Shown: one piece after another, positions 34,611-43,882 of the stretch
Position numbering within the stretch: the first letter of the stretch is position 1
Layout of the letters: each line of letters begins with the position of its first letter
NCBI GenBank assembly: GCA_963422565.1
Contig: OY730228.1
Location: forward strand, 3,286,001-3,350,000
Source: G963422565 sp963422565
GTDB lineage: Bacteria; Pseudomonadota; Alphaproteobacteria; MPNO01
Reading direction: 5' to 3'
DNA: 64,000 bases
Made by a program: the position numbers and the translations under genes
The notes under the pieces: generated by a model
Told to the model about the DNA's origin: nothing
The model's database searches: none
What the model saw: only the letters and a program-made list of their open reading frames with translations

Positions 34611-35366
34611 ATGGCAGCGGGCGATCGGGGCGGCAGGGTGGAGATCTTTGGGCGGATCACCGCGATCCGCGACCGCTGGCACACCAAGCGGCACCCCATG
34701 TTCCAGGCCCTCGCGCGCGGCGCGCTCGAACTGCGTGTGCTCGGAGTCTATATGGCGCAGCATGCGCGCTATGTCCGGCTCGGGCTGGAGGCGTTCGGGC
34801 TGCTCTACGCACGTGCGCCGGGCGATGTGCGTAAGATGCTGGTCGAGAACATGGCCGAGGAGGAGGGGCTGATCGGCGGCCACACCGTCCACGGTGCGCA
34901 TGACCATATGGAGATGATCTATTCCTTCTGCGCGGCGGCGGGCATGGCGGCCGACGAGGTGCGCGATGTCGACATGACCGCGGCCTGGTGGGGCCGCGCC
35001 CTCTACTATCTGAACGCCGCCCGGACCGAGCCGGTAGGCGTGGCGCTCGCCATGCAGTTCACCCAGGAAGGACAGATGCCGGCGCTCAACAGCGAGATCG
35101 TCCTGCCAGCGCTCGAGGCTCATTACGGGATCGCGCCGACCGATCCGGCCGCTATTTTCTTCGCCGAGCATGCGATGGCCGATGTCGCGCATTCGGAGCG
35201 TCAGCTCGGACTCGCGGAACGATATCTCGGCACCGCCGAGATGGTCGACCGGGCGGCCTCCGTGGCCGAGCAGATGTGCCGGCTGCGCTGGGCCTGCACG
35301 ACCGAGACCTATCGCTACGAGCAGCTCGGCGAAGCCGAACCGCTGCCGCCGGGAGTCGCCGCCTGA
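34611..35366 (+). CDS. Heme-oxygenase-like (TenA/PqqC/HDO fold) protein, possible diiron oxygenase
   Basis: 251 all-helical residues. The second half has EHAMADVAH, an H-x3-D-x2-H motif at 187/191/194, with Glu162 and Glu169 before it. The first half has VENMAEEEGLIGG (Glu79) and a His cluster at 91-99. These match the ligand pattern of the heme-oxygenase-like diiron oxidase/oxygenase (HDO) group that includes CADD and UndA. The start at 34611 follows GGAGGCGGGG; an earlier in-frame ATG at 34542 lies inside the previous gene. Pairing with an HD protein is the main functional clue. PqqC- or TenA-like activity is less likely, as no pqq or thi genes are near. Confidence 0.65.
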   Translation: MAAGDRGGRVEIFGRITAIRDRWHTKRHPMFQALARGALELRVLGVYMAQHARYVRLGLEAFGLLYARAPGDVRKMLVENMAEEEGLIGGHTVHGAHDHMEMIYSFCAAAGMAADEVRDVDMTAAWWGRALYYLNAARTEPVGVALAMQFTQEGQMPALNSEIVLPALEAHYGIAPTDPAAIFFAEHAMADVAHSERQLGLAERYLGTAEMVDRAASVAEQMCRLRWACTTETYRYEQLGEAEPLPPGVAA

Positions 35367-35399
35367 GCGGAGCGGCCGACTCCGCCGCCGGCCGCCCCG

Positions 35400-36260
35400 C
35401 TATCCGTGTGCGCGGATCGGGACCTCCATCGTGCCGATGCCCTCGAATTCGAGGACCATCACGTCGCCTGGCACCACCCGGCCCACCCCTTCGCAGGTCC
35501 CGGTCATCAGGATGTCGCCCGGGTGGAGCGTGTAGAAACTCGACGCCCACGCGATCTGCCGGCGGACATCCATGATCATCAGCGACGTGTTGGATTTCTG
35601 GCGGGTCTCGCCGTTGATCGCGAGATGGAAGGAGAGCGAGTCGGGGTCGGGAATCTCGTCCGCGGTGACGAGCCAGGGGCCGAGCACGGCATAGCTGTCG
35701 ATCGACTTGCGGAAGCTTCGGTCCTCCGGGCCGCGGACGACCATGTCAAGGGCGATCGCGTAGCCCGCCACATGGTCCAGCGCGTCGTCATAGGAGACGT
35801 CTGATGCCGTCCGACCGATGATCAGGCCGAGCTCGGCCTCGTGGTCGGTCCGCCGGTTGGGAAACCGCACGGCGACCCCTTCAGACGGTCCGACGAGCGC
35901 GGAGTTGGCCTTGAGGAAGAGACCCTGCTCCTCGACCGAGCCGGTGCGGGCGGCGACGCTGATCTGCGCGTCCGCCCGTGCCTCCGCGACATGGGCGTGA
36001 TAGTTGACCGGCGTTCCCATTATCTTGGTCGGGTGCGCCACCGGGCTGAGGAACCGCCGCCCGTCGGCGGGCAGCCCTTCGACCGCGTCGGCGAGCCGCT
36101 CCATCTCCGGACGCAGGGCGCCGAGATTGGCGACCAGCGGATCGCCGGGAGGGTAGGGGTAGCGCGCTTCCGGCAGCGCGTCGACGATCGCGGTCACGTC
36201 GTGGACCCTGTCGTCCCGAACGACTCCGATGCGGCTATCGTCGAAGCGGCAATATCTCAT
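35400..36260 (-). CDS. Fumarylacetoacetate hydrolase (FAH)-family protein
   Basis: 286 residues with the FAH C-terminal fold, which cleaves or hydrates beta-diketo acids using a divalent metal. Seen: MGTPVNYHAHVAEARAD, the metal-site segment DHEAELGLIIGRTASDVSYD, VRGPEDRSFRKSIDSYAVLG and the late HPGDILMTGTCEGVGRV. The start MRYCRFDDSRIG at 36260 fits the family; an ATG 57 bp upstream adds unmatched residues. Such enzymes act in gentisate, homogentisate or catechol meta-cleavage pathways. A gentisate dioxygenase lies 29 kb away. Confidence 0.85.
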   Translation of the reverse strand: MRYCRFDDSRIGVVRDDRVHDVTAIVDALPEARYPYPPGDPLVANLGALRPEMERLADAVEGLPADGRRFLSPVAHPTKIMGTPVNYHAHVAEARADAQISVAARTGSVEEQGLFLKANSALVGPSEGVAVRFPNRRTDHEAELGLIIGRTASDVSYDDALDHVAGYAIALDMVVRGPEDRSFRKSIDSYAVLGPWLVTADEIPDPDSLSFHLAINGETRQKSNTSLMIMDVRRQIAWASSFYTLHPGDILMTGTCEGVGRVVPGDVMVLEFEGIGTMEVPIRAHG

Positions 36261-36396
36261 CGCGCTTTCCCCTGAAACGCCCGATCGCAGCCTCGCACAG
36301 CCCGGCCTCGGTTTCAACGCGACGCCCGCCGTTATCCGGCGGTCATGACGAGGCCCGGGCAGGAAGGCTGGCGGCTATAGATCGGGCTCGACGAAA

Positions 36397-37620
36397 TCAG
36401 AACGAATGTTTCGCGCCGCCGGTGCCGCCGAAGGCGGGCGTGCGCGCAACCCAAACGGCGAGCAGGCCGATCGCGGCGATACCGGCCGCCCCGACCAGAT
36501 AGAAGGCCGCTTCGAGCCCGGCGGCCTCGGCGATGCCGCCCATGGCGACCGGGACGAGCGCGCCGCCGAAGCGATTGAAGGTGATCCTGAGCGCCGCCAT
36601 GCGTCCCTGTAGCCCAGGGGCCGCCGCGCGCGCCGCGATCGACATCATCAGGGGCAGGTTGAGCCCTTGAGCGACCCCGCGCAGGCAGATCGCGGCGACC
36701 AGCAATGCGTAGCTGTCCAGCGCTGGCGTCACCGCGATCGCGGCGACCGCTACCGCGATCGCCGCGATCAGCAGCCAGTGTTCGGGGACGCGCCGTGCGA
36801 GTCCGCCGACCCCGAGCGCGGCGACGGCCGCGGCCAGGCTCGACAGGCCGATCAACAGGCCGATCTCCCCCGCCTCGAACCCGATGCCCATCAGCCATAC
36901 CCCGTAGAACGAGGCTTGGATTCCGGTCCCTGCCTGACGCAGAAAGGTCGCGAGGATGACCAGCGCGACCGCCGGGAGGACCAGCAACCGGAGCGCGGTC
37001 GTATAGTCGGCGAGTCTCGGCGTCGCGACCGATTCGGGCGCGGGTGCGGGCTGTGGCGGCGCGTCGGGAAGGAACAGGGCCGCCACCGCGCCCATCAGCA
37101 CCCAACCGGTCAACAACGCGAACGCGCCCGCCGGCCCGGCGATCTGCCAGGCCAGGCCGATGAACCACGGGCCGATGAATCCGCCGACACGCGCCGCCGC
37201 GGTGAGCCTGCCGGCGTAGAGCGGCCGGCCGCGCAGCAGCCGTCCGAACATCGCCTGGGCGCCGATCCAGTTGGTGGTTTCCGCGAACCCCGAGATCATC
37301 TGCAGCATGATCGCCGCCGCGACATGGGGCAGGAGGGGGAACAGGGCGAAGGACAGGGCGGCGATCGCCGCGAGGACGGTCATCACTCGGCGCGGACGCC
37401 CGCGGTCGAGAAGGGCGCCGCCATAGATCGAGAGCGCGACCACGAGGAACTGCCGCGATGCGACGATGAGTCCGATGAGCAACGGCGAGTCGGTCAGCTC
37501 CAGCGCCCAGAACGGCATCACCACCGCGACCATCGGCATGATGTTGCCGTAGCAGAAGGCGAGCGCGTAGACGGGCGCCTGCCGCCGCATCGGGACGGGT
37601 GGAGGCACAGACTCCTTCAT
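36397..37620 (-). CDS. MFS transporter
   Basis: 407 residues with twelve predicted membrane helices in two six-helix halves. The A-motif-like loop after TM2 is GGALLDRGRPRRVMT, and a matching loop in the second half is GGLARRVPEHWLL. The start at 37620 (MKESVPPPVPMRRQ) puts a short cytosolic tail before TM1; the next Met, eleven residues on, is also possible. Substrate unknown. It lies 136 bp downstream of nothing co-oriented except the UDG gene, from which it is separated by 103 bp. Confidence 0.85.
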   Translation of the reverse strand: MKESVPPPVPMRRQAPVYALAFCYGNIMPMVAVVMPFWALELTDSPLLIGLIVASRQFLVVALSIYGGALLDRGRPRRVMTVLAAIAALSFALFPLLPHVAAAIMLQMISGFAETTNWIGAQAMFGRLLRGRPLYAGRLTAAARVGGFIGPWFIGLAWQIAGPAGAFALLTGWVLMGAVAALFLPDAPPQPAPAPESVATPRLADYTTALRLLVLPAVALVILATFLRQAGTGIQASFYGVWLMGIGFEAGEIGLLIGLSSLAAAVAALGVGGLARRVPEHWLLIAAIAVAVAAIAVTPALDSYALLVAAICLRGVAQGLNLPLMMSIAARAAAPGLQGRMAALRITFNRFGGALVPVAMGGIAEAAGLEAAFYLVGAAGIAAIGLLAVWVARTPAFGGTGGAKHSF

Positions 37621-37723
37621 CGCCGCGAACCCCGCGCCTTGGTCGGCGGGCGGGAGACGACCGGCCGATGGGATTCGCGGCGCCGCGCCCGTTCCCGGAT
37701 CGACCGGGTCCGGTGTGGGCCGC

Positions 37724-38368
37724 TCAAGCGAGGACTTCGCCGATGGCCGCGAACACGGCGTGGAACATGGCCGGGGTGAGGCGGCCCGTATTGGTATTGT
37801 AGCGTGAGCAGTGATAGCTGTCGGCGATCCGGAACCCGCGCTCGACCGAATGGATCCGGCCATGTTCGAAGCGGTGCGCGGATAGGGGGAGACCCAGGCT
37901 GCGGATCACCGACGCATGCGCCAGCCCGCCGAGCGCCAGGATCGCTCGAAGACCGACCATGGCGTCGATCTCTGCCGCGAGGAACGTCCGACAGGTCGAC
38001 GTCTCGGCGCCAATCGGCCGGTTCTGCGGCGGCACGCAGCGCACGGCGTTGGTGATTCGGCAATCCTGGAGAACGAGCCCGTCATCGGCGTGCGCATCAT
38101 AGCCGCCGCGCGCGAAGCCGAACTCCTCCAGCGTCGCATAGAGGAGGTCGCCGGCGAAATCGCCGGTGAAGGGACGGCCCGTTCGGTTGGCGCCCCGCAA
38201 TCCCGGAGCCAGGCCGACGACGAGCAGTTGCGCGTCCAGCGGACCGAAGCCGACCACGGGTGCGTTGTGCCACTCGGGATGCTCCGCCCGGTTGCGGCTG
38301 CGGAAAGCGACGAGCCGGGGGCAGAGACCGCAGTCCCGCCGGGGCTCGGCGAACCGTTGCGCGGTCAA
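37724..38368 (-). CDS. Uracil-DNA glycosylase, family 5 (UDGb)
   Basis: 214 residues of a 4Fe-4S uracil-DNA glycosylase, which removes uracil and some other deaminated bases from DNA. Cluster cysteines are the pair CGLC near residues 13-16 and two more in RCVPPQN and TCRTFL. Motif 1, GLAPGLRGANRTGRPFTGD, is family-specific: UDGb has A/G where other UDGs have a catalytic Asp. Motif 2-like HCSRYNTNTGRL is near the C-terminus. Its start overlaps the stop of the NYN gene in ATGA, so the two are translated together. Confidence 0.9.
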   Translation of the reverse strand: MTAQRFAEPRRDCGLCPRLVAFRSRNRAEHPEWHNAPVVGFGPLDAQLLVVGLAPGLRGANRTGRPFTGDFAGDLLYATLEEFGFARGGYDAHADDGLVLQDCRITNAVRCVPPQNRPIGAETSTCRTFLAAEIDAMVGLRAILALGGLAHASVIRSLGLPLSAHRFEHGRIHSVERGFRIADSYHCSRYNTNTGRLTPAMFHAVFAAIGEVLA

Positions 38369-38982
38369 TCCTGTGTCCGGAGGCCGCCTGCCGGATCGGC
38401 CCGGGTGGGGGCGTCGAAATGTGGGCGAGTCTGGGGTGGCATTTCCTGCGGTCGGACGGTACGGGAGATCCGCGTCGAGATGTCGTGAAGCTCGATGAAC
38501 ACGTCCGCCTGCCGTCTCAGCTCGTCGGCGACCATGGGCGGAGACGAGCGCAGGGTGCTGACGACGCTTACCCGAACCCCCTTTCTCTGCGCCGCCTCGA
38601 CGAGACGCCGGAAATCGCCGTCGCCGGAGAACAGGACGATATGGTCGAGATACTCCGACATGTCCATGACGTCGATCGCGAGCTCGATGTCCATGTTGCC
38701 TTTGACTCTGCGCCGCCCTGTCCCATCGATGAAGTCCTTGGCCGGCTTGGTGACGATGGTGTAGCCGTTATAATCGAGCCAGTCGATCAACGGTCGGATC
38801 GGGCTATATTCCTGATCCTCTACAAGGGCCGTGTAATATAGTGCGCGGACCAGCCGACCTTGACTCGAAAAGAGTTCCAACAAGCTCTTATAGTCTATAT
38901 CGAAACCGAGCGAGCGGGCAGCGTAATGCAGGTTTGAACCGTCGATGAAAAGACCTATGCGTTCCTGTGGATTGAACTTCAT
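38365..38982 (-). CDS. NYN-domain (LabA/DUF88-like) putative ribonuclease
   Basis: 205 residues, PIN-like NYN fold. Acidic residues that would bind metal are in RIGLFIDGSNLHYAARSL, KGNMDIELAIDVMDMSEY and VLFSGDGDFRRLVEAAQ, the standard three-patch arrangement. Relatives are single-strand RNA nucleases or nucleic-acid-binding proteins. A proline-rich tail follows the fold. The start is MKFNPQERIG at 38982; earlier starts lie in the divergent promoter region shared with folK. Operon with UDGb. Confidence 0.85.
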   Translation of the reverse strand: MKFNPQERIGLFIDGSNLHYAARSLGFDIDYKSLLELFSSQGRLVRALYYTALVEDQEYSPIRPLIDWLDYNGYTIVTKPAKDFIDGTGRRRVKGNMDIELAIDVMDMSEYLDHIVLFSGDGDFRRLVEAAQRKGVRVSVVSTLRSSPPMVADELRRQADVFIELHDISTRISRTVRPQEMPPQTRPHFDAPTRADPAGGLRTQD

Positions 38983-39049
38983 TGGTTCTTTGCAGCCTTC
39001 GATTAGTTGCCATTCATATCGCCTAGATGAGCATTCTAGTGGAACGGAG

Positions 39050-39613
39050 ATGGCGCGTAAAGCGATCGAAAGGCCGCCGCAGACTCCCGCTATGCATCCG
39101 CAAGACGCGGTTCTGGTCGCCCTGGGTGCGAACCTTCCCGGGCGGGCCGGCGCGGCGCCGCTCGAGAACTGTATCGAGGCCCTCGCCCTGATGCCCCGGT
39201 TCGGGATCGAGGTTCTCGGGCGCTCGCGTTGGTACGCCTCGGCGCCTTTGGGGGAGACCCGACAGCCCGATTTCGTCAACGCGGCGGCAAGGGTTGGCAC
39301 CGATCTGCCGCCGGAGGAGTTGCTGAACGCGCTGCACAGGATCGAGGAACGATTGGGGCGGCAGCGTAGCTATCCCAACGCGCCGCGTGTCATCGACCTA
39401 GATCTGATCGGCTACGGCCGCGCGATGCGCGAGCCCGTCCCCGGCGACCCGTCCCGGCTCGTTCTCCCCCATCCCAGGCTTCACCGACGTGGCTTCGTCC
39501 TGCTGCCCATGGCCGATCTGGTTCCGGGCTGGCGCCACCCCGCGACCGGGGCCGGGCTCTCTTCGCTGATCGCGAAGCTGCCCCCCGGCCAGCGCTGTCA
39601 TCCCATCGAGTAG
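39050..39613 (+). CDS. folK: 2-amino-4-hydroxy-6-hydroxymethyldihydropteridine pyrophosphokinase
   Basis: HPPK moves pyrophosphate from ATP to the pterin in folate synthesis. Motifs are VALGANLPGRAGAAPLENCI at the start, SRWYASAPLG, QPDFVNAAARV, the metal motif RVIDLDLIGYG and LPHPRLHRRGFVLLPM. Two starts are possible: ATG 39050 (MARKAIERPPQ) or ATG 39092 (MHPQDAVLVAL). The second fits the usual family N-terminus; the first follows a purine-rich CGGAG. Cytosolic, single gene, followed by a 324-bp gap before rpoZ. Confidence 0.9.
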   Translation: MARKAIERPPQTPAMHPQDAVLVALGANLPGRAGAAPLENCIEALALMPRFGIEVLGRSRWYASAPLGETRQPDFVNAAARVGTDLPPEELLNALHRIEERLGRQRSYPNAPRVIDLDLIGYGRAMREPVPGDPSRLVLPHPRLHRRGFVLLPMADLVPGWRHPATGAGLSSLIAKLPPGQRCHPIE

Positions 39614-39937
39614 CCGTCCGCCGCGTCGCGGCAGCGCGTCGGTTGCCGCCGGCTTCATCCCGGCGCGTTTTCGTCGCGTTCGATCTCAGCGGGATAGTCG
39701 CAGGTTTCAGGCATGCTTTACCCTCGCGATGAACCGCCGCCCATTCGCGGCGCCGCGGCGGAGGCCGGCGACGGAGTTCGTCGAGGAGACGCGCGCATTG
39801 TCGGGCGCAACGGCCCGTGCCCTATGATCGCCTCGGCCCGACCGCCACCCTGTCCACAAACGGGGGTCGCCTCTTCGCCTTGATCGGCGCATGGCTCCGA
39901 CATATATTCTTGGCGTTTCGTCGCAGGGGGCTTTGTC
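39614..39937. other. Intergenic region upstream of rpoZ
   Basis: 324 bp with no recognisable gene. It contains the candidate rpoZ promoter near its right end. Short frames, including a 37-codon one at 39713, have no supporting features. No stable terminator is obvious after folK. Confidence 0.5.
39880..39908 (+). promoter_or_regulatory. Candidate sigma-70 promoter of rpoZ-relA
   Basis: TTGATC and TATATT separated by exactly 17 bp, ending 29 bp before the rpoZ ATG. The -10 matches the consensus at five of six bases. It is the best promoter-like pair I see in the window. Confidence 0.5.
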
Positions 39938-40360
39938 ATGGCGCGGGTGACCGTCGAGGACTGCATTCTCAGGATTCCCAACCGGTTCGCGCTGGTGATG
40001 ACGGCCGCGCAGCGCTCGCGCGAGATATCGGTGGGCGCCGAGCCGACCGTCGAACGCGACAGGGACAAGAACCCGGTCGTCGCGCTCCGCGAGATCGCCG
40101 AGGAGACGGTCGATATCGACGAGATCGAGGCGTCCCTGGTCAGAGGGCTCCAGAAGCAGGTCGAGAACGAGGAGCAGGTCGAGGACGGCGAAGATATACG
40201 CGCTGCCGAGCGGGCCCTGAGCGAATATGCCGCGATGAGTTTCGCGGCGCCGTTGCCGGCGGCGGGATCGCGGGACGGCGGCCGGCCGGCGATGATCGGC
40301 TTCGAGGACGTGAGCGAGGCCGAGGCAGCCGGGGAGGGCGGTCGCCCGCCGCGAGACTGA
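39938..40360 (+). CDS. rpoZ: RNA polymerase omega subunit
   Basis: 140 residues. The N-terminal omega core ARVTVEDCILRIPNRFALVM, TAAQRSREIS and KNPVVALREIAEETVD is typical. The acidic C-terminal extension (about residues 70-140) is longer than in enterobacteria, as is common in alphaproteobacteria. Omega helps fold beta-prime and completes one ppGpp-binding site, which fits its place before the ppGpp synthase gene. AGGGGG lies upstream of the ATG. Confidence 0.93.
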   Translation: MARVTVEDCILRIPNRFALVMTAAQRSREISVGAEPTVERDRDKNPVVALREIAEETVDIDEIEASLVRGLQKQVENEEQVEDGEDIRAAERALSEYAAMSFAAPLPAAGSRDGGRPAMIGFEDVSEAEAAGEGGRPPRD

Positions 40361-40411
40361 CCGCCCCACCCGCCCCGAGGGCCGCCGGCGGGGGACGGAG
40401 GGGCCACGGCG

Positions 40412-42592
40412 ATGATTCGCCAATACGAGATGGTTGAGCGCGTCAGGGCCTACGACCCGGATGTCGAGGAAGACGCGCTCAACCGCGCCTATGTCTTCTC
40501 GATGAAGGCGCATGGGGCTCAGGTTCGCGCGTCGGGGGACCCGTACTTCTCCCATCCGGTCGAGGTCGCCGGGATTCTGGCCGAGCTCAAGCTCGATGCG
40601 GCTTCGATCGTGACCGGGTTGCTCCACGATACCGTCGAGGACACGGTAGCCACCCTCGAGGAGATCGAGGGGCTGTTCGGGTGCGAAGTCGCGAAGCTGG
40701 TCGATGGCGTGACCAAGCTGTCCCTGTTGGAATTGAAGTCGACCGGTGCGCATCAGGCGGAAAACTTTCGCAAGTTTCTGGTCGCGAGCTCCCAGGACAT
40801 CCGGGTTCTCCTCGTGAAGCTCGCGGATCGCCTCCATAACATGCGTACGCTCACCTATATCGACTCGGAGGCCAAGCGGCAGCGAATCGCGACGGAGACG
40901 ATGGAGATCTATGCGCCGCTCGCCGAGCGGATCGGGATGGATCGCATCAAAACCGAGCTCGAGGATCTCGCCTTCGCGCAGCTTCATCCCCACGCCGCCG
41001 CCTCGATCGAGGCCCGGCTGGAGAAGATGCACCAAAGCAGCGACGATCCGATCCCGCGCATCCTCGCCAGCCTGAGCGAGACGCTGAGCCGGAACGGCCT
41101 CGATGCCCAGGTCTATGGCCGGCGCAAGCAGGCCTATTCGATCTGGCGCAAGATGCAGCGCAAGAACGTCCAGTTCGAGCAGCTCCCCGACGTGATCGCG
41201 TTTCGCGTGCTGGTGCCGACGGTCGACGAATGCTATCGCGCTTTGGGAGTCATCCATACGACCTATCCCGTCGTTCCCGAACAGTTCGACGACTACATCT
41301 CGACTCCCAAGATGAACGGCTACCGATCGCTCCATACATGCGTGATCGGCCCGGAGCGTCATCGAATCGAGGTCCAGATTCGCACCGAGGACATGCACCG
41401 GGTCGCCGAATATGGCGTGGCGGCGCACTGGAGCTACAAGCAGGCAGAAGCCAACACGGACGGACGGCGATATCGCTGGATGCGCCAGCTCCTCGACATT
41501 CTGGACCAGGCGTCGGGCGCCGAGGAGTTCCTCGAGCACACCAAGCTCGAGATGTTCCGGGATCAGGTGTTCTGCTTTACCCCGGCGGGTGAGATCATCG
41601 CCCTGCCGCGCGGCGCGACGCCGATCGACTTCGCCTATGCCGTCCATTCTCAAGTCGGCGAGCGCTGCGTCGGGGTGAAGGTCAATGGTCGTATGGTGCC
41701 GTTGCGGACGCCGCTCAACAACGGAGATAAGGTCGAAATCGTTACGTCGGATGCGGGAAAACCGAACCCTACCTGGGAGGATATGGCGGTGACCGGCAAG
41801 GCGCGTGCGCGAATCCGCCGCTTCGTCCGCAACGAGCAGCGCGCCCAGTTCATAAGCCTTGGCAAGTCGATTCTGCAGAAATGCTATGCCGAGGCCGGCT
41901 ACAAGCCGTCGACCGCGGTGATCAACAAGGCGGTCTCGATGTTCGACGCGAAATCGGTGGACGATCTCTATGCCGCCATCGGCAAGGGAGAAGTGACCGG
42001 CGCCAACGTCGTCGCCGCCATCGGACCGAAGAGCCGGCGCGGACGCCGGGTCGCGAGCCGGGCGGCCGGATCGGAAAACGGGAACCTGCTGCCTTTTCCG
42101 GTTCGGGATTCGGCCTCCGCGCTCTCCGATCCTCTACCGGTCCCCATTCGCGGCCTGATCCCCGGGATGGCGGTTCACTACGCGAACTGCTGCCATCCCC
42201 TTCCCGGGGATCGAATCGTCGGGATCGTCACCGTCGGCAAGGGGGTGTCGATCCATACGATCGATTGCGAGACTCTGTCGAGCTTCGATGCCGCGCCCGA
42301 CCGCTCGCTCGACGTGGCCTGGGACCTCGATTCGGTCACCGCGGACTTCCATGTGGGGCGCATCACCATCGTGGTCTCCAACGAGCCGGGCACGCTGGCA
42401 AGCCTCACGATGATGATTGCCAAGCATCTCGGCAACATCAACAATCTCAGGATGACCAACCGCGCGCGGGACTTCTTCGAGATGATGCTCGACATCGAAG
42501 TCAACGACGCCGCGCATCTGGCCCGCATCATTGCGGCGCTCCGCACGACGCCTTCGGTAACGTCGGTCGAGCGCGCGCGCGGCCAAGTCTGA
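40412..42592 (+). CDS. Bifunctional (p)ppGpp synthetase/hydrolase, Rel/SpoT type
   Basis: 726 residues with the full RSH layout. The HD hydrolase domain has His72-Asp73 in LLHDTVEDTVATLEE, indicating an active hydrolase. The synthetase domain (about 225-345) has VQFEQLPDVIAFRVLVPTVD and KMNGYRSLHTCVIGPE. TGS (about 395-460: EIIALPRGATPIDFAYAVHS), a helical/zinc-finger region with HYANCCHPLPGDRIVG, and a C-terminal ACT domain (about 650-722) complete it. This is the single stringent-response enzyme usual in alphaproteobacteria. It is 51 bp after rpoZ and probably co-transcribed. Confidence 0.94.
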   Translation: MIRQYEMVERVRAYDPDVEEDALNRAYVFSMKAHGAQVRASGDPYFSHPVEVAGILAELKLDAASIVTGLLHDTVEDTVATLEEIEGLFGCEVAKLVDGVTKLSLLELKSTGAHQAENFRKFLVASSQDIRVLLVKLADRLHNMRTLTYIDSEAKRQRIATETMEIYAPLAERIGMDRIKTELEDLAFAQLHPHAAASIEARLEKMHQSSDDPIPRILASLSETLSRNGLDAQVYGRRKQAYSIWRKMQRKNVQFEQLPDVIAFRVLVPTVDECYRALGVIHTTYPVVPEQFDDYISTPKMNGYRSLHTCVIGPERHRIEVQIRTEDMHRVAEYGVAAHWSYKQAEANTDGRRYRWMRQLLDILDQASGAEEFLEHTKLEMFRDQVFCFTPAGEIIALPRGATPIDFAYAVHSQVGERCVGVKVNGRMVPLRTPLNNGDKVEIVTSDAGKPNPTWEDMAVTGKARARIRRFVRNEQRAQFISLGKSILQKCYAEAGYKPSTAVINKAVSMFDAKSVDDLYAAIGKGEVTGANVVAAIGPKSRRGRRVASRAAGSENGNLLPFPVRDSASALSDPLPVPIRGLIPGMAVHYANCCHPLPGDRIVGIVTVGKGVSIHTIDCETLSSFDAAPDRSLDVAWDLDSVTADFHVGRITIVVSNEPGTLASLTMMIAKHLGNINNLRMTNRARDFFEMMLDIEVNDAAHLARIIAALRTTPSVTSVERARGQV

Positions 42593-42625
42593 CGCCGCCC
42601 GCTGGGCGAGGATATCGGCCCCAGG

Positions 42626-43357
42626 ATGCGACAGCGACCGAGGCTCGGCGTCAACATCGATCATGTCGCGACGATCCGCAACGCACGCGGCGGCGTCCAT
42701 CCTGACCCCGTCAGGGCGGCGCGGCAGGCCGCCGCTGCCGGCGCGGACGGCATCACCGCTCATCTGCGCGAGGATCGCCGCCACATGACGGATGACGATA
42801 TCCGCCGTCTGAGCACCGAGATCGAGCTGCCCCTGAACCTGGAAATGGCCGCGACCGAGGAAATGCTGGAGATCGCGCTCCGGCACCGTCCCAATGCCGC
42901 CTGCTTCGTCCCGGAACGCCGCGCGGAACGGACCACGGAAGGGGGATTGGACGCGGCCGGCGGTGCGGCCCGGCTGCGTCCGTTCGTCGCGGAGCTCGCC
43001 AAGGCGGGCATCCGCGCATCGTTGTTCATCGAGCCGGTGGACGCGCAGATCGAGGCCGCGGCGGCGCTCGGCGCTTCCGTCGTCGAGCTCCACACCGGCG
43101 CCTATTGCGGGGCGCGCGGGGCCGAACGCGAATGGCTGCTCCGACGAATCTTCGCCGCCGCCGAGACGGCGGTCTCGCTGGGTCTGGAATGCCATGCCGG
43201 GCATGGCCTCACCTTCGAGACCGTCGAGCCGGTGGCGCGGATCGACGCCGTGAGCGAGCTGAACATCGGCCATTTCTTGATCGGCGAGGCGATCTTCGGC
43301 GGCCTCCAGGGCGCCATCGGACAGATGCTCGTCCTGATGGACCGGGCGCGCGCGTGA
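42626..43357 (+). CDS. pdxJ: Pyridoxine 5'-phosphate synthase
   Basis: 243 residues. PdxJ condenses 3-amino-2-oxopropyl phosphate with deoxyxylulose phosphate, the last ring-forming step of DXP-dependent vitamin B6 synthesis. Signatures are [68 protein letters not shown] and [16 protein letters not shown]. Full length. 33 bp after relA/spoT; the stop overlaps the GTG of acpS. Confidence 0.95.
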   Translation: MRQRPRLGVNIDHVATIRNARGGVHPDPVRAARQAAAAGADGITAHLREDRRHMTDDDIRRLSTEIELPLNLEMAATEEMLEIALRHRPNAACFVPERRAERTTEGGLDAAGGAARLRPFVAELAKAGIRASLFIEPVDAQIEAAAALGASVVELHTGAYCGARGAEREWLLRRIFAAAETAVSLGLECHAGHGLTFETVEPVARIDAVSELNIGHFLIGEAIFGGLQGAIGQMLVLMDRARA

Positions 43358-43761
43358 TCCTCGGCATCGGCAGCGATCTGATCGATATTCGACGGATCGA
43401 GCGGGTTCTCGATCGTCATGGGGAGAGGTTCCTGGGGCGGGTATTCACCGACGTCGAGCGGCGGAGGTCCGACGGGCGCGCGAACCGGGCAGCCGGCTAC
43501 GCCAAGCGCTTCGCCGCAAAGGAAGCCTGTGCGAAGGCCCTCGGGACTGGGTTCCGCGAGGGCGTGTTCTGGCGGGACATCGGCGTGGTCAATCTTCGGT
43601 CGGGGGAACCGACGCTGATGCTGACGGGGGGGGCGGCGCGGCGTCTGGACGCGTTGACGCCGCCGAGCATGGCGGCGCGGTTGGCGTTGAGCATCACCGA
43701 CGAGCCGCCGCTGGCGTTCGCGATCGTCGTCATCTCGGCGGTATCCGCCGCCGGCGGTTGA
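43354..43761 (+). CDS. acpS: Holo-[acyl-carrier-protein] synthase
   Basis: 135 residues. AcpS attaches phosphopantetheine from CoA to acyl carrier protein. Motifs are [20 protein letters not shown], with the metal Asp, and [20 protein letters not shown], with the metal Glu. The GTG start overlaps the pdxJ stop (GTGA), the common pdxJ-acpS arrangement. The C-terminus ([12 protein letters not shown]) is typical. lepB, often next in this order, is not here; the following genes are on the other strand. Confidence 0.94.
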   Translation: MILGIGSDLIDIRRIERVLDRHGERFLGRVFTDVERRRSDGRANRAAGYAKRFAAKEACAKALGTGFREGVFWRDIGVVNLRSGEPTLMLTGGAARRLDALTPPSMAARLALSITDEPPLAFAIVVISAVSAAGG

Positions 43762-43882
43762 TATCGACATTCCGCCGCCGGGTTTCCCGGTCCCGAGGCC
43801 GCGTGCGGCCCGTCGTGCCGGTCAGCGGCGGTCGCACGGACATGCTCGAGCCGGAATCGAACGGTCCGGTTTGTCGTGGCCA

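Noticed and set aside
39713..39825. A 37-codon frame upstream of rpoZ
   Set aside because: Arg/Gly/Pro-rich composition typical of chance frames, no ribosome-binding site, no recognisable content.
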